A stretch of DNA of 64,000 nt from Amblyomma americanum. Taxonomy: Eukaryota > Arthropoda > Arachnida > Ixodida > Ixodidae. The notes beneath the pieces were generated by a model. It saw only the letters and a program-made list of their open reading frames with translations. It made no database searches and was not told where the DNA came from. This document shows, piece by piece, positions 33,555 through 45,133 of the stretch (position 1 is the first letter of the stretch; each line of letters starts with the position of its first letter). The DNA lies in NCBI RefSeq assembly GCF_052857255.1, contig NC_135504.1, positions 135,520,929 to 135,584,928 of the forward strand, written 5' to 3'. A program made the translations under genes and the position numbers.

Positions 33555-33788
33555 CTGGGGCAGTGACTCAATGGTTATAGCGCTTGGCTGCTGAACCGAA
33601 ACATGCGGATTCGATGCCGGCCGCAGCGGTCGAAATTTTACGGAGGCGAAATTCTAGAGGCCCGTGTGCTGTGCGATGTCAGTGCACGTTAAAGGACCCC
33701 GGTTGGTCGAAATTTCCGGAGCCCTTCACTACATCACTCATAGCCTGAGTCGCTTAGGGACGTTAAGCTACCATAAACCAAACCAATT
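33555..33788 (+). mobile_element. tRNA-headed SINE, second subtype
   Basis: The head CTCAATGGTTATAGCGCTTG and box B-like GATTCGATGCC are followed by the shared core GTGCGATGTCAGTGCACGTT, but the 3' end differs: CATAGCCTGAGTCGCTT, then ACCATAAACCAAACC. Copies at 42146 and 61452 share this end, so at least two SINE subtypes are present. Confidence 0.8.
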
Positions 33789-33817
33789 ATATCGTTGAAT
33801 GAATTCTATATATCCCG

Positions 33818-33970
33818 TTGAACGTATCTGTAGGGTCGGCAGTGGTTCTGTTTTGCGTCCTGTCTTGGCTCTCCTGTTCTCAGTGCGAGGTGGTCACGTC
33901 ACCGCGGCCACTCGCTCTTGATAGCGACGACTTCAATCGGAGGCTGGGAAACTTCGCGATAAGTCGGGAG
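33818..33970 (+). CDS. Possible signal-peptide exon of a secreted protein
   Basis: An open frame reads VSVGSAVVLFCVLSWLSCSQ, a good signal-peptide core ending in a Cys/Ser-rich cleavage region, then TSPRPLALDSDDFNRRLGNF. No ATG lies in frame: the frame opens after a TGA at 33800-33802 and 33818 is TTG. The SINE directly upstream may have displaced the start. The residues after the cleavage region faintly recall the start of a mature secreted protein, but I cannot name a family. No good donor follows. Confidence 0.3.
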
Positions 33971-34385
33971 TCGGACATTTATTTGTTTATTATTAAACTA
34001 CCCACATCGCCTGTTTGACATTACAGCGGTGGGGAGAGACTAACAGCACAATGATATGACATAGTTGCTGGCAGAAAAAAAAATATTCAGAAAAAATGAA
34101 GTGCAGCAATATTTGATACAAACGAACACGAGCATAAAATTACAGCAGTGCGGCAAACGATTCATTCGGTCTAAACCAAAGAAAGCAGAACGATGAAAAT
34201 ACGCGCAAGTAAACCTTCAAATCTTGGTTTTATTCGAAAAAGACGGGATAGAGTACGGAACCAACCAGCCCTAGCCTGTACTCTTATGAAGGTCCCCAGG
34301 CAGCACAAGCAATTGGCCCAATATTGGGATTGTGATGGAAAATGGTGTTGCTACATAGGACCAGCATCACCACTATTACCCTAAT
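33971..34385. other. Gene-free stretch
   Basis: AT-rich, with no gene seen. The last 60 bases are a weak, degenerate start of the following tandem repeat. Confidence 0.4.
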
Positions 34386-34389
34386 ATAG

Positions 34390-34842
34390 CCAATGCCTCT
34401 TTCCGACAGTTCCAATGATGGCCCTAAATGTTATATGTGTCCACGATATTGGCAGTGCCGCTTATTTACATCGCCAGTAATGGCCCAAGCTGGGCAGTAT
34501 TTTCCCGATATGGGCATTGCCACTCACATTTCCAATAATGGCCCCAGTTGGCCACTATGTCCCCCATAATGGCATTTCCACTCAGTTTCATTCCCAATAA
34601 TGGCCCCAGTTGGCCATTATCATCCCCATATTGTCATTGCCACTCAGTTACATTCCCCATAATAGCCCCGGATGGTCACTATTTTCTCTATATAGGCAGT
34701 GCCACTCAGTTATATTCCCAATAATGGCACCGCATGGTTACTATTTTTCCTATATAAGCAGTGCCTCTTCGTTACGTTTCCATTAATGGCCCCTCGTTGT
34801 GTAGTATTTCTCCAGGATTGGCAACGCCACTTCAATAGGCAG
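34390..34842. repeat. Tandem repeat, about seven diverged 62-bp units
   Basis: The marker CCAATAATGGCCCC and variants recur at 34412, 34474, 34532, 34594, 34657, 34718 and 34780, spaced 58-63 bp. Each unit also carries CATTGCCACTCAGTT or a variant. The repeats are adjacent with no spacers, so this is a minisatellite and not a CRISPR array. Middle units are most alike, outer units most worn. Confidence 0.9.
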
Positions 34843-35762
34843 AACAATATCGGTCATTGTTTGCCACTAATCCTCCACCATTCCAGCGCAGTTACTTGCA
34901 TGCATGCGTGATATATGAACAGTTTCGACATTGGCGCTGAGAAACGAATTTTGTGGGTGATAATCTATGAGGATTTACTTGGCGTAGTTATTGGATTTAC
35001 ACAAAAAATCGTAGGCAAATCGATCGAAAGATCGAACTATTATACATGCGCGTTAGGTCTTTAAAATCTCTCACAAATCCCGATATGTAACCAATGCGGG
35101 CTGGCGCGAACCATAGGAAATGGGTCGATTATACGTACGCGTGTGTACGCTTATTGTTAATCAAGAAAATTCATTCTTTGTTCGTGAGGCTCCGTGCACA
35201 GCACACGCGCAATATGGGACATCCTGCAGCGCAGCCATTTTAAGTGGAATGAATAAACTGCTTGGCAGGAACACGTATCTTCAATGACGAATGTCTCTTA
35301 AGAGAATGATATGTGTGGTGCAGATGGTCTAGTTCGCTCGATCGTTTCCAATCGAAGGGTTTATAAGAAATTTTCAGCTTATTCTGATTAGCATCGCCGC
35401 AAGCTATATGGCCTCAGCCGTCGCGTTTTCCATATGAATTTCGAGAATTTTGGGGAAAAAATCACGAGTGCAGTTTACACAGCCGGCGTTAGCAAGATAT
35501 GCAAAAAAATTAGGAGGGCGCACTTTCTTCACCTAAGTGCGGTAGGTGAAAGTCTTGAGCGCGGTGTTGCTGCTTGTGTCACTGATGTGCGGTAAGATGC
35601 TAAGTACACAATTTTTTTGAATATTATTCTGGAGACGCTGGAGGGCATTTGGGAGGCATATACGTCTGATTCAGCGCCTTTCCGCACTTTCCGGCGATAT
35701 ATATTAGTGTAGGCATAGAAAAAGAAAGAAAATATATGTTTTGAGAAGTAGAACTGCTTGCG
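34843..35762. other. Gene-free stretch
   Basis: No gene or repeat recognised. Confidence 0.4.
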
Positions 35763-35870
35763 CGTTTGCAGTAAGTAGCATAGTGGGTAGTATGCTCGGC
35801 TGCGGAACATAGGGATGGTGGTTAAAATCCCGCCGTGCACAAAAACACAAAAAAGTCTTTTTTTTTTTAC
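35763..35870 (+). mobile_element. tRNA-like SINE head with A/T-rich tail
   Basis: TAGCATAGTGGGTAGTATGC (box A-like) and GGTGGTTAAAATCCCGCC (box B-like) are followed by AAAACACAAAAAAG and a T run. Degenerate stems make a working tRNA unlikely. Confidence 0.45.
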
Positions 35871-36500
35871 CCAGTGTCATTTGATTGACTGCTATAGTGG
35901 GACAGATTTTCGGGAAGGACGGACAATGATGACCCATTAAAGGCTTTCTCCTTAAAACAGATCTCTCTTAAAAACACTATAGGCCACGCATTGAAGCAGC
36001 TCGAACTGTACCAGCGCACACTGGAAATTTGCACGCTCGACCTGTGAAGCAGCGTTATACGAAAAAACTTATGAGACACCATGAAATTGGAAAGGAAAAA
36101 GACGAGACGGCTTCTTAAAACCGATGTCGTGTTCATCGCTCTGCGCAACAATATATATATATATGCATATTCATCTTTCACCTTTCACTCATTGAAACAT
36201 TCCAAATTTGCTATTGCATCGTAGAATAGCTGCTTTAAATCACAATTGTGTTGTAACAGCTAGCAGCGCATCATCTAGCGCCCGCTAATTATCACAACCT
36301 ATATAAAGTTGAGCGAAAGTGCAAATATCGACGACTTTCATACAGTCCAGGCAGAATAATGCGCGCTTTGACATATAATTCTAATAACTCTTTTGGCATG
36401 TTGCGTAGCGTGAAGAGAAATGTTTTAGGCCTTTACATATTCAAGCACAAGAGCAATTTTTGCATCAAATATGCGCATCAATCATTCTTTATCTTTTGCT
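35871..36500. other. Gene-free stretch with short (AT)n
   Basis: Nothing supportable apart from a short ATATAT run at about 36151-36163. Confidence 0.4.
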
Positions 36501-36502
36501 AG

Positions 36503-36700
36503 GCAATGCGTCAGGAGAATTCACTACGGAAACGTACGTGGTCGGTTTCTTTTGCCCTTGGACTGTTACACGGAAACCGTCGCCGTCTGTAAGAAAATGT
36601 AAGGTTGGCACATTGAACGGCGATAGCGCAGAAAAAAACATCCAGGCTGGCGATAAAATATGGTGCTTATGCAGTTGTGACGTCTGCCTTGAATACATTG
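36503..36700 (+). CDS. Candidate exon of a cysteine-rich secreted protein
   Basis: A pyrimidine-rich tract ending in TTTTGCTAG (AG at 36501-36502) precedes a frame beginning with a split codon (phase 1) and reading NASGEFTTETYVVGFFCPWT, then CKVGTLNGDSAEK and GDKIWCLCSCDVCL. The spacing CPxxV...CK...NG...C loosely recalls class A evasins, tick salivary chemokine-binding proteins, but the usual CxxxC pair is absent. Two strong donor-like sites, GTAAGA at 36589 and GTAAGG at 36599, would end the exon early and drop the later cysteines. No signal-peptide exon is firmly tied to it; the frame at 33818 is a candidate. Confidence 0.3.
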
Positions 36701-36799
36701 CTCACGCGCCCGATAGAGAGACACGCGGCTCGCTTCGCTCAATCATTGACATTCGATCCATGTGCCACCACAGAACTCTTCGTACTGTTGTCATATAAC

Positions 36800-39700
36800 A
36801 CTCATTTAAGGCGGGTGCTGCCAAAATTGGCACCATTATTCACTTTAATCGCATGTTCTGTTAGACCAAGGCATACGCGCGCATACTGTGCCAAATTCTG
36901 CTGTGTAACATACAAGGAAGCTTTTTTTTGTCTCCACGTTTAATCATAACAACCACAATTATGTGTGCTGTTGCTCTCTGGTAATCAATAAAGGGCATCA
37001 TTAATGCACATGCAGTCAGCCATCTTTAGCTGCTTTTTCTCACCTCTAATGAAGAAGGTCATTGTGTAAAGCATGTTCAGGTATTTATTCAGTCGTCCAT
37101 ATGTGTATTGAGCGGGCAAAACATTAAGACTGTAATGAAACTGGTATTATAATTAACGCATTGTACCACTCCTCCTTTGGGTTTCAGGCAGATGTATAGC
37201 ACAGCAAAGGGGTCAAATGTATCTTCTTTCGGAGCAACATGCGCATGAACCTTGTTTCTATTAAAGTGGTAATATTAAAGAAGCATGTATGACAGTCTTT
37301 TGGCTAGCGCTTTATTCTCACCAAAGTGTAAAGTGTCAAGAATACAATTAAGATGGCAAACAGCAGAGGTAAAAGCTCAAGGTAGCATACATAGGTGTCA
37401 CCTTCTGCAAACATACACCACCATATTAACGAATTAATAGGCGGTGAGTGTAATACCATATAGCAGACAAGTTGACAGTTAAGTTCCTCTTCAAAGTTTG
37501 CCACCTGATACAAATGTATTTGTCCAGATTGCTTGCATAGCTGCAAACAGTTCAGATCCCCTTGTGGTCTTTTTGTGAATCCTTTTTAGCCACAGTCCAG
37601 ATTTTGGATTTCGCATGAGTACTATTTGTGTATCATAAAAATGTCTCCAAGACTGCTTCTGAAGGATGGGCCAGATCAGTATTCCCATTTCTCACATGTA
37701 GTTGTAGTTGGTGCCTCATTGACGTGGTTGCTTAAATTCTGCATGAAAACCATAAGTTTGGATCTGCAGTCCCTGCCTGTTTCAAAAATTATGTGATGCA
37801 ACGGTTCCTTCTAACACACATTTCATTTCAATCTTTAACCTACCAGTTCAGAACTCAGCGGGTTTCAGCCATGGAGTCTTGGATTTGCCCGTCTGTCTAC
37901 GGCAATTTTTGCCCCTTAATTTGTGTCTCAAAGTTTTTTACCACCATCACACCAACTAATCAGAAATAATTGGAAAAGATGCTTCCATCTGCAGTACAAA
38001 TTGACAATTTAATTAAATTTTGCCCATAAATTAGCCACTTAGGTAGGAACTGCTATAGGTACTCAAAAAGTAAAAAAGTATAGCAAAGTTAAGCAATGCT
38101 ATTATATTTCATTATCTTAAGTAAACATATCAGTGGTTACTGCTTAGCCTTTCACTGACATTTGTTCAGCAAAATAAATGCAATACCTTATGTTGTGGGT
38201 TACACCGCTTAAAGCCATGGAGGTGCACGACTATATCAAATATGTGTATGCCCACGAACAAAATATAGCCACTCTGCATACTATTGCCAGTGTCGACACA
38301 TATGCAGAGGCTAGCATGCGACTGTTCACACCAAACGAGCTGTTGGTGTTGCAATGAAGTATACAACAACAGCTGTATGAGGGAAAATTTAGGAGCGTAG
38401 AGTTGAGAGCATTTCATATTTCTCATATCTTTTATCGGCCTGTGCAATACAAAATTGTTACTTCACGTATTAGTATCAGTCAGGTATAGTACCAGTTCAT
38501 GGAATACAGCATGATGTTGATTGCATTGTCACTGACGTTCACAGAACACTGCGGTCATAAATAAATTATCCTGCAATCTAATTACTTACACAGTTTGGAT
38601 ATCTCGTCACATGGCTTTATGCCTCACAGACCTCAGCCTTTGTGCTATAGGGTTGAAGGAGCCTACGTACTCCAAAGTACTAACATCTACGGGATCAGAA
38701 TTAAATACTTTAATTATATTTATCCATTTCTGTAGAATTTACTGCTTCTGAAATGGTCAGGAACAAATATGCTTGTAACACCCACATAGTCCAAATACGA
38801 CAGCACAATAATTAAATTAGGATATACACTATCCAATACACCGAACAGATATTGATTTCCTGAAGCGCCTGAAGGTGACAGAGAGCAATGGAAACGAGCT
38901 TTTGAAAACTCAAATATAGAGGGTAGCAATTTGGACGAGCATAGAGCACCAGGCTATAGTTGCACACTACAGATATGGTACGACCCTTTGTCTTCCACTG
39001 GGCATAATATGTATGGCAATAACAACAAATTTTTCAGAGCTGTACAATTCTGCACTTAGGCCATGCACCACACTTCAAAGCTGTATTTAACTTCAGTGCT
39101 GTGCTAAATATTCACTGTTTTACTAAGCCTGAACTTTAAATGCAAGAGTGAAGTCACACTATTTCTAGATGCAAAATTACAGTACGAGAATGCCTTCATC
39201 AGGATATTCTCTTTATTTTTCACTTTCAATACGCATGAAAAATCCTTCATTCAAACATCCCTAATTAAATAGTCAACCCAAGCCTACTTCGGAACGTGGT
39301 AAACTTTACAAAACGAGGTGACCCTATAGATACACATCATGGCAAAGTCCAGCTGCTATTTGCACTTGCTCTTGGCAGGCTAGAATGCAAGTCCTCAAAC
39401 TTTTCTTGAGTCATATTTTGGCTTGTCTTTCGTGCCCCTCCTCTCTTTACTAAATTCTCGTTCATGGAATGTTGCAGTCATCGAAATATATTCAAATAAT
39501 AAATGGATTATTGCTGTAGTGGGATGCTGGTACTGTTTTTTTTTCAATAACAAGCGCCTAAATTATTTCGGGATGGTGCGTGTTAGGCAGGTATGAAGGC
39601 TGCGCATGTTTGTATAAAGAAACGTAGCTTTGAACTTTTCAATTATTGGAAAAGAACTACAACAAATATGCAAAGCAAATCGAGGAGGACGAGGAGAGGA

Positions 39701-42000
39701 AGGGCAGAGGGGTTAGCCAGGGGGAGAAAGGGGTGAAGGCATAAAAAGATGAAGGAGAAAGCAAAACAATATGTAATATTAATGACATGAGCTAGTAGCA
39801 TAACCTATCGTTTCCTGTTGCATTAGTTCAAGTAATCTCAATGACCTGAACGGGTGTCCTTAGGGCCGTCGATCATTTCACGACCAAGAAATCTTGGTGT
39901 AAAAGCAACTTACACTACCACATTAACTCCGACAACACATGGCCATTTCCTGCATTCTCAAGATTAATGGTAGAAAATGCACAATGAGCTCTAACTTTTT
40001 TAAGTGTGAAAAAAAAAACGACGGTAGGCATACCTTTAGCAGTAGGAAGTGCACTCTCAGTTTTTACTGCAGCAAATATGCTATCAAAGAAGAAACCTAA
40101 AAGGCTGATCTTTCAAGCCTGGGATTAATGAGCCAATAAAAAAACTTGATAAATGAAAAATTGCTATGCGAGTGCTCTCAGGACAAACTCATCTTTAAGC
40201 CCAAACAGAAAGTTTATGAAACAGTTAATGCATTTCATGTCATGAAACGAGGCAGCACAAGCATAAAAGTCCCATAATTGCCACTGCACTCTCAGAATAA
40301 AATTCCTTCACTGCTCAGGCATTAAGCGAGTGAGATCAAAGCAATTTTTCTTGTATTCTTAAGTATTTATCTTTTTTTGTAACGCTTGTCTGCAAAGCCA
40401 AGTGTTTCACATACTCGGTCCCTTCTTCACCAAGTTTCTTGTTGCAATAACCAGTTGTGAGTAGGCTCTATGTACAAGTTTTTTGTTCATGTTTCGAAGA
40501 AGTGCGATTGTCTACCTACTTCCCTAGACTGCAACTATAATTAAGCTATAAGTGTAAATTGAAATTATTCTCAGGCTCTTAAGACTATTGCCAGGAGTTT
40601 GACAACTAACAAACCATTAATTGTTGACCAGCCACCGTGCAGCCAGTTTACCACTGCACAAAATGCATGTAAAGGTCGGGACTGCAAACACTCTTGGCCC
40701 CTTTTATGCTCACAAATGGTGTCTCCAATTCAGTCAATAAGGACTAAGAAGAATATGGCACCTCTGTGTGCCTCCTTTTGGCGAAATGAAAGCAACACCT
40801 ACGGCACCAGCACCAGCTTTAAAGGGGCACGGAGTATACGACTTCAATTTATTGCTTTCTTATAATAGATTCCATGGCTCTTGCTTTCTGTGTTGTTAGT
40901 TCTTGAAGAGAAAATCAGAATTTTAAATTTTTGTCATCTCTCAATTCATAACAATACCAAAAAAACTGCTAACTACCTTTTATAATTGAATGGCGCATCA
41001 CCACATATCCACTAAAAGAACTCGTCTTTTTGAACTACACTTTTCTTGCAAAAATATCTAATGATGACAACAAATGTATCTAAATTTTTGCAACTTCCCT
41101 TTTAAAGCGTTATGATCTGTAAGTAGCTTTCTGTTTTCAGACAGCAGTAATCCATCAGATTTGTCCTCGGCATTCCTTAAAGTAGCAGCAGCTTCGAATT
41201 TCTTGCTATAAACTGGATGCTCTATGGTACTTTTATTGAGTATAAATAGCCCAAGCCGCATGTCATGAGCAGACATATTTATGGTTACACAGCTAGATTA
41301 TTCAATTTCTTTTGAAATGAATATTTAGTCATGTTAAATTACAGTACTCAAATTATGATGTTTCTCGTGCTAAGTGACGGAATTCAAAGACTCTGCAATG
41401 AAACAAGTGTTTGAAGGGAGCTCCTTCCTAGAAACAGACTTTCTGGTCTGGCTCGTACCAAGCGTTGATGCACTTTCATCCTCAGCATGTTTACAACATG
41501 GGTGAAACTGCCTTTATGAAACTTAAGTGTGCAGTTGTATAGGCTCAACTTAACAGCCCGAAATTTGGTGGCATGAGAAAAGAGCTGCAGGGGACACAAA
41601 CAATTAAGGGCACCCATCACAGCAGATACCACTGTACTAGTGACAGAAATCCGTTTTTGCTGGTGGACACAAAGAAGCGGTGCACTGCTTAGAAGCAGGT
41701 CATTTTGAACTTATTATTCGATGCAACAACTTTCCGTGCCATGAAGCGACTTCCAGATGTGAGCATCCCTTCTTCCCTATGGTGTTTGAACTCTTGGTTT
41801 GTCAAGTTAAATTTCCATATTACCTGTTTTGTAATCATGTCATTATTAATGCATCACTTACAAGCAGTTTAGCTGCATGCACTAGTCTTACCTAACATTT
41901 AACATAAATGCGTGTTAATTCAGCCTTGCATTCAGAACATCTTTCTTTTCCCACTACTCTGCAGTCTTTTATATACTAACAAGCTGAGAGTATACTTTCA
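36800..42000. other. Long gene-free stretch
   Basis: About 5.2 kb of AT-rich sequence with only short anonymous frames. A purine-rich GAGGA/GGGAG tract lies at about 39680-39770. I see no repeat family and no convincing exon, so it could be intronic or intergenic. Confidence 0.4.
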
Positions 42001-42001
42001 G

Positions 42002-42138
42002 GGGAACAAGAGGTTTCTGGAGTTTCTGGAGGCGCAGCAACGACACTGCCAGTAAATTTTGGTGGCCCTGAAGAGGGCCATTATAGCTTCAAAGTTGAAC
42101 TTCCCCAAAAGATGAAATTCCAAGTGCTTCAATGCAGA
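42002..42138 (+). CDS. Candidate internal exon, function unknown
   Basis: A branch-point-like ACTAAC (near 41975) and the acceptor TACTTTCAG end at 42001, and a donor-like GTATGC follows 42138. The 137-nt segment starts in phase 1 (two bases complete a codon) and is open as VSGVSGGAATTLPVNFGG, then GHYSFKVELPQKMKFQVLQC. The translation looks protein-like but matches no family I know. A SINE starts a few bases after the donor. It may belong to a plus-strand gene whose other exons I cannot connect. Confidence 0.3.
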
Positions 42139-42145
42139 GTATGCA

Positions 42146-42382
42146 ACGGTGGCTCAGTGGTTATGGTGCTTGGCCGCCGACTTGAAAGATGCAGATTCCA
42201 TCCGGGCTGCAGCAGTCACATTTTGATGAGTATTAAATGCTATAGGCCTTTGTACAGTGCGATGTCAGTGCATGTTAAAGAACTGCAGGCGGTCGAAAGT
42301 TCTGGAGCCCTTCGCTATGGAGACTGTCATAGCCTGAGTCGCTTTGGGATGTTAAGCCCCATACAAGCGAATCCAAACCATG
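42146..42382 (+). mobile_element. tRNA-headed SINE, second subtype
   Basis: Head GGTGGCTCAGTGGTTATGGT, core GTGCGATGTCAGTGCATGTT and 3' end CATAGCCTGAGTCGCTTTGG, as in the copy at 33555. The box B region is degenerate. Confidence 0.75.
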
Positions 42383-43106
42383 CAAAGGATGGTGATGTAG
42401 AAGTTGCTGTCTTCAGCACCAGCACTGCAAGCAAGATGCTGCAATCTGCAGCTATCTTAGTACAGGCACATAATGCTTCAGGCAACACCGAAATGTAGAG
42501 CCTCACTGAAGGTGAAGCAAAGACAAAACGACATGCCCCATCTTGTACTAAAGCTTTATACATCGAACTTAATTCTTGATGTACGAAAGGGGCCAGGTTT
42601 TGGTTTCTTGACCAAGCGCATTGTAGCGACGCACGTCCAGCTTTGAAGACTAAATTGGGACTCTAAAAAACTCTGCCATTTGGCAAGATGCCACCTTTGG
42701 AATTCCCCCGCAGGAAATCAACAATGACTACAGCGCAGCTATCCACCAGAAAGCAGTCATCGACTTTCACATCACCACCCACTTGTCCTGTAGAGAGCGG
42801 TGTACACGCCCTCACGTCCGACATTCGGCGGCTGAGTTGCGCCAGAGGCTTATTAGTCGTTGAAAAGCCTCTTCTTTATCTTTCCTAGGTAGCTTTCAAA
42901 AGGAAACGCACTGAACTCATCGACAGTGCCATGCTCCAGGCATTGCTCTGCCAAGTGTACAAGGGTGTGCACGTTGTACACGAGTTGTTTTTGTCCGTAC
43001 AGCCTGCCAAATTCTTGCGCAATGTACCGCAGCAGGTCGTGAGCAAACTGGTTGAGGGCTCTGTGGTGCTGAGGAGAGGCAAGTGCCCTAACAGATACAT
43101 GCAAAT

Positions 43107-43115
43107 ATAAAAAAT
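43107..43115. repeat. 9-bp direct repeat (target duplication), left copy
   Basis: ATAAAAAAT recurs at 46222-46230. Leaving out the intervening segment plus one copy brings the two transposase parts into one frame (…LYKHF then YLHVSV…), which supports a true insertion. Confidence 0.85.
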
Positions 43116-43147
43116 ACGGCCGTGGCTTAGCTTGGTTAAGCCTGGTG

Positions 43148-43161
43148 ATTGCGAAGCAATA
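43148..43161. repeat. 14-bp inverted motif near left end of insertion
   Basis: ATTGCGAAGCAATA recurs as its complement at 46210-46223. The motif is itself a small hairpin (ATTGC-GAA-GCAAT). It lies 32 bp inside the left end but directly at the right end. Confidence 0.75.
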
Positions 43162-43252
43162 GTGTGTTATTCTCGTATCAGCTGGTAGTATGGCTGGTGG
43201 TAGTCTTGGGTTTGCTAGTGTCACGGCTTACAGTGAATCATCTAAGAGGAAG

Positions 43253-44009
43253 TCATCCGTCGAATCCGTGTATGCCGACAAACATTACCCTCACCAGCGT
43301 GCCCATTACAAAATTTTCCAGTATCGATTGGCCGACGGTGCGGTAACACTCCTTTTTCTCCGCGTCGTAAGATATGCCCACTCGGTGCTTGCAGTAGCAT
43401 TCGTTAAAGTACGGTAGCGTTACGCCGTAATAAATGTTGGGTTATTGTCCCCGTCCGAAATGCGATACAGTTTGTTGTACGTCTCCTCGTCGTCTTCATG
43501 ATGCATTAGCGGTAGCTTCTATGTTTCGGCCACGTTGTAGATGGCCAAGTTGTCTGCATAACACCCCCATCGTTCGTCGGTCATCTTAAGTTTGCCCCAC
43601 TTGTGCATCTGCGCATCCGGCGTGTCGCTGGTTGCCCCGGGGTCCGGCGGTAGACCCATCCTGCGTCTTACAATGTCGTTCTTGTAGCGCGGTACGCGCT
43701 CGTACGCGTCGCCTATAGAGACCTCGTCCAGGTAGCAAAACGCGTTTTTATTGTTTTTGTTGAACATGGCTCGAGTAGACCGCTTTATGGGGTTGGGCAA
43801 CGTCTTTGACGGACCGGCGAGACGACGGTATGGCTCGAACGGCGTGCACGACGTGGCTTCACACCCACTTTTCGTGAACACGAATCGACCGTTGCTACAC
43901 GTCGAACCGTCCGGGCGCGGTAATCCACTGGAAGGGGTTCCCACGTTACGGCGTCGTCGCCGACAAACTTAAAGTCGTCGATTCCCTTGGAGCGCCAATG
44001 TTCGAGCAA
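43253..44009 (-). pseudogene. Cysteine-rich coding fragment of unknown origin, frame-broken
   Basis: Three minus-strand frames follow one another: 44009-43945 or so, 43944-43519 and 43439-43253. The middle frame has clustered cysteines (SGCEATSCTPFEPYRRL, then FCYLDEVSIGDAYERV) and the last has YFNECYCKHRVGISYD. Codons are GC-rich and long-frame in character, unlike the AT-rich surroundings. I cannot name the family. The spacing of cysteine pairs recalls envelope or infectivity-factor proteins of large nuclear DNA viruses of arthropods, but that is only an impression. Two frameshifts break it. It joins directly to the Helitron fragment near 44020. Confidence 0.4.
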
Positions 44010-44029
44010 CTTCTGGGCAACTGCTTCAA

Positions 44030-45000
44030 CACATGGTCAGTCTCTACCGGCACATTCACGATTGGTCCCTTGATACCTTACTGACCGTTCTTCCAATTCA
44101 TTAGTCTCCGAATCTGTACAAACGGTATACGAGGAGACAAAAGCCGCTCGGCAACTGGGTTCAAACGCGGTAGCCCTTCTGGCATCGGCGGGTATCTATA
44201 GCCATTAGAAACACTGTTTAAAGGAATCTTTTCCTCTTTAAGGCTATTCTTGCATGTATTGAACATCACGGCACCGGCTAAAGTCTCTTCTTTCCTGTCC
44301 GGGTAAGCCTTAAGCAATGTGGGAAACATGAGAGGACTCACCGGCGTAAGTTTGTTCCTATGCCACAACCGGTCACACACTCTACACGCATAGCCGAACG
44401 GGTTGTTAGTAAAGCGTCTGTTTAATTCACGCGTTGCCGTCTCCAACTCCTTTACTCTTCTCGCATGTTCTTCACGTCGTACTACTGCAATGTGTCCTTC
44501 GGGTTGAGTCGGGCCAGCCTTGGTGAGAGATTTCTCCTGTCGTTTCTTCGAACGCTCTTGTCTCTGCTGGGGTGTTTCTTCTGCACGCTGTTTTCTTCGC
44601 TTTTCGTTTTCCTTCTCTCAAAACGCACGTTCCTTCTCAAGCCGCTGCTACTGCTGTTCCGGGGTTTCTTGGACACGCCTCTGCCGTTTAGGCGCATTCC
44701 AGCGTTCTGAACTTCAAGCAGAAGGAGACTCACTGTCAGGCAAACTCATAATTTCTTCCTTTGTTTCTGCTGTTTCCACAGAGGAGGTTGCACGTTGTCG
44801 CCGAGCTGCATATTGGGCACGCCGCTTAGAAAGTCATTCTTCTCGTTCTTCTTCCGTCTCCGTAGCTCGCTGATGCTTCCTCTTTGCATTCTGCCGAGCT
44901 GCCTTGTTCGTAGGCACCATCGTAACATCTGGCTGTATGACTTCTTCTTCTTCAGTGATTGTTGGGAAGGATGAAAAGGAGGGGGACACGGGCTTTTCTA
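44030..45000 (-). pseudogene. Helitron-type protein, N-terminal part, frame-broken
   Basis: Read from 45000 leftwards: a basic, Gln/Arg/Glu-rich stretch of repeats (NKAARQNAKRKHQRATETEE, then KRRAQYAARRQRA in another frame), then at 44446-44078 FTNNPFGYACRVCDRLWHRN, NGYRYPPMPEGLPRLNP and ERLLSPRIPFVQIRRLMNW. A stop follows, then GIKGPIVNVPVETDHVLKQL. This order (basic repeats, cysteine pair, ERLLSPRIPF, VVNVP) is that of the region before the Rep/helicase domains in arthropod Helitron proteins (DUF6570 type). Rep and helicase are absent, so it is a truncated remnant ending at a chimeric junction. Confidence 0.65.
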
Positions 45001-45133
45001 CTGGAGGACTAGCCTCCACGCCCACTGCCGGCGTGTCGTAGAAAGAGGAGGGGAGGGGAAAAAAGGTTGAAAGGAAAGGGTAGGCGCGCAGCCGCAATGA
45101 TAATGTCGAATGACATACGCAGTCCCCTGTGGC

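Noticed and set aside
34390..34842. Regularly spaced repeats as a possible CRISPR array
   Set aside because: Units of 62 bp are adjacent and diverged, there are no unique spacers and the DNA is animal nuclear.
35763..35870. Possible tRNA gene
   Set aside because: Box A- and B-like words are present but the stems do not pair well and an A/T-rich tail follows; it fits a SINE head.
44465..44873. Plus-strand hydrophobic frames that look like membrane proteins
   Set aside because: They are the complement of the Arg/Gln/Glu-rich Helitron segment; antisense of basic codons gives Leu/Phe/Ser-rich translations.
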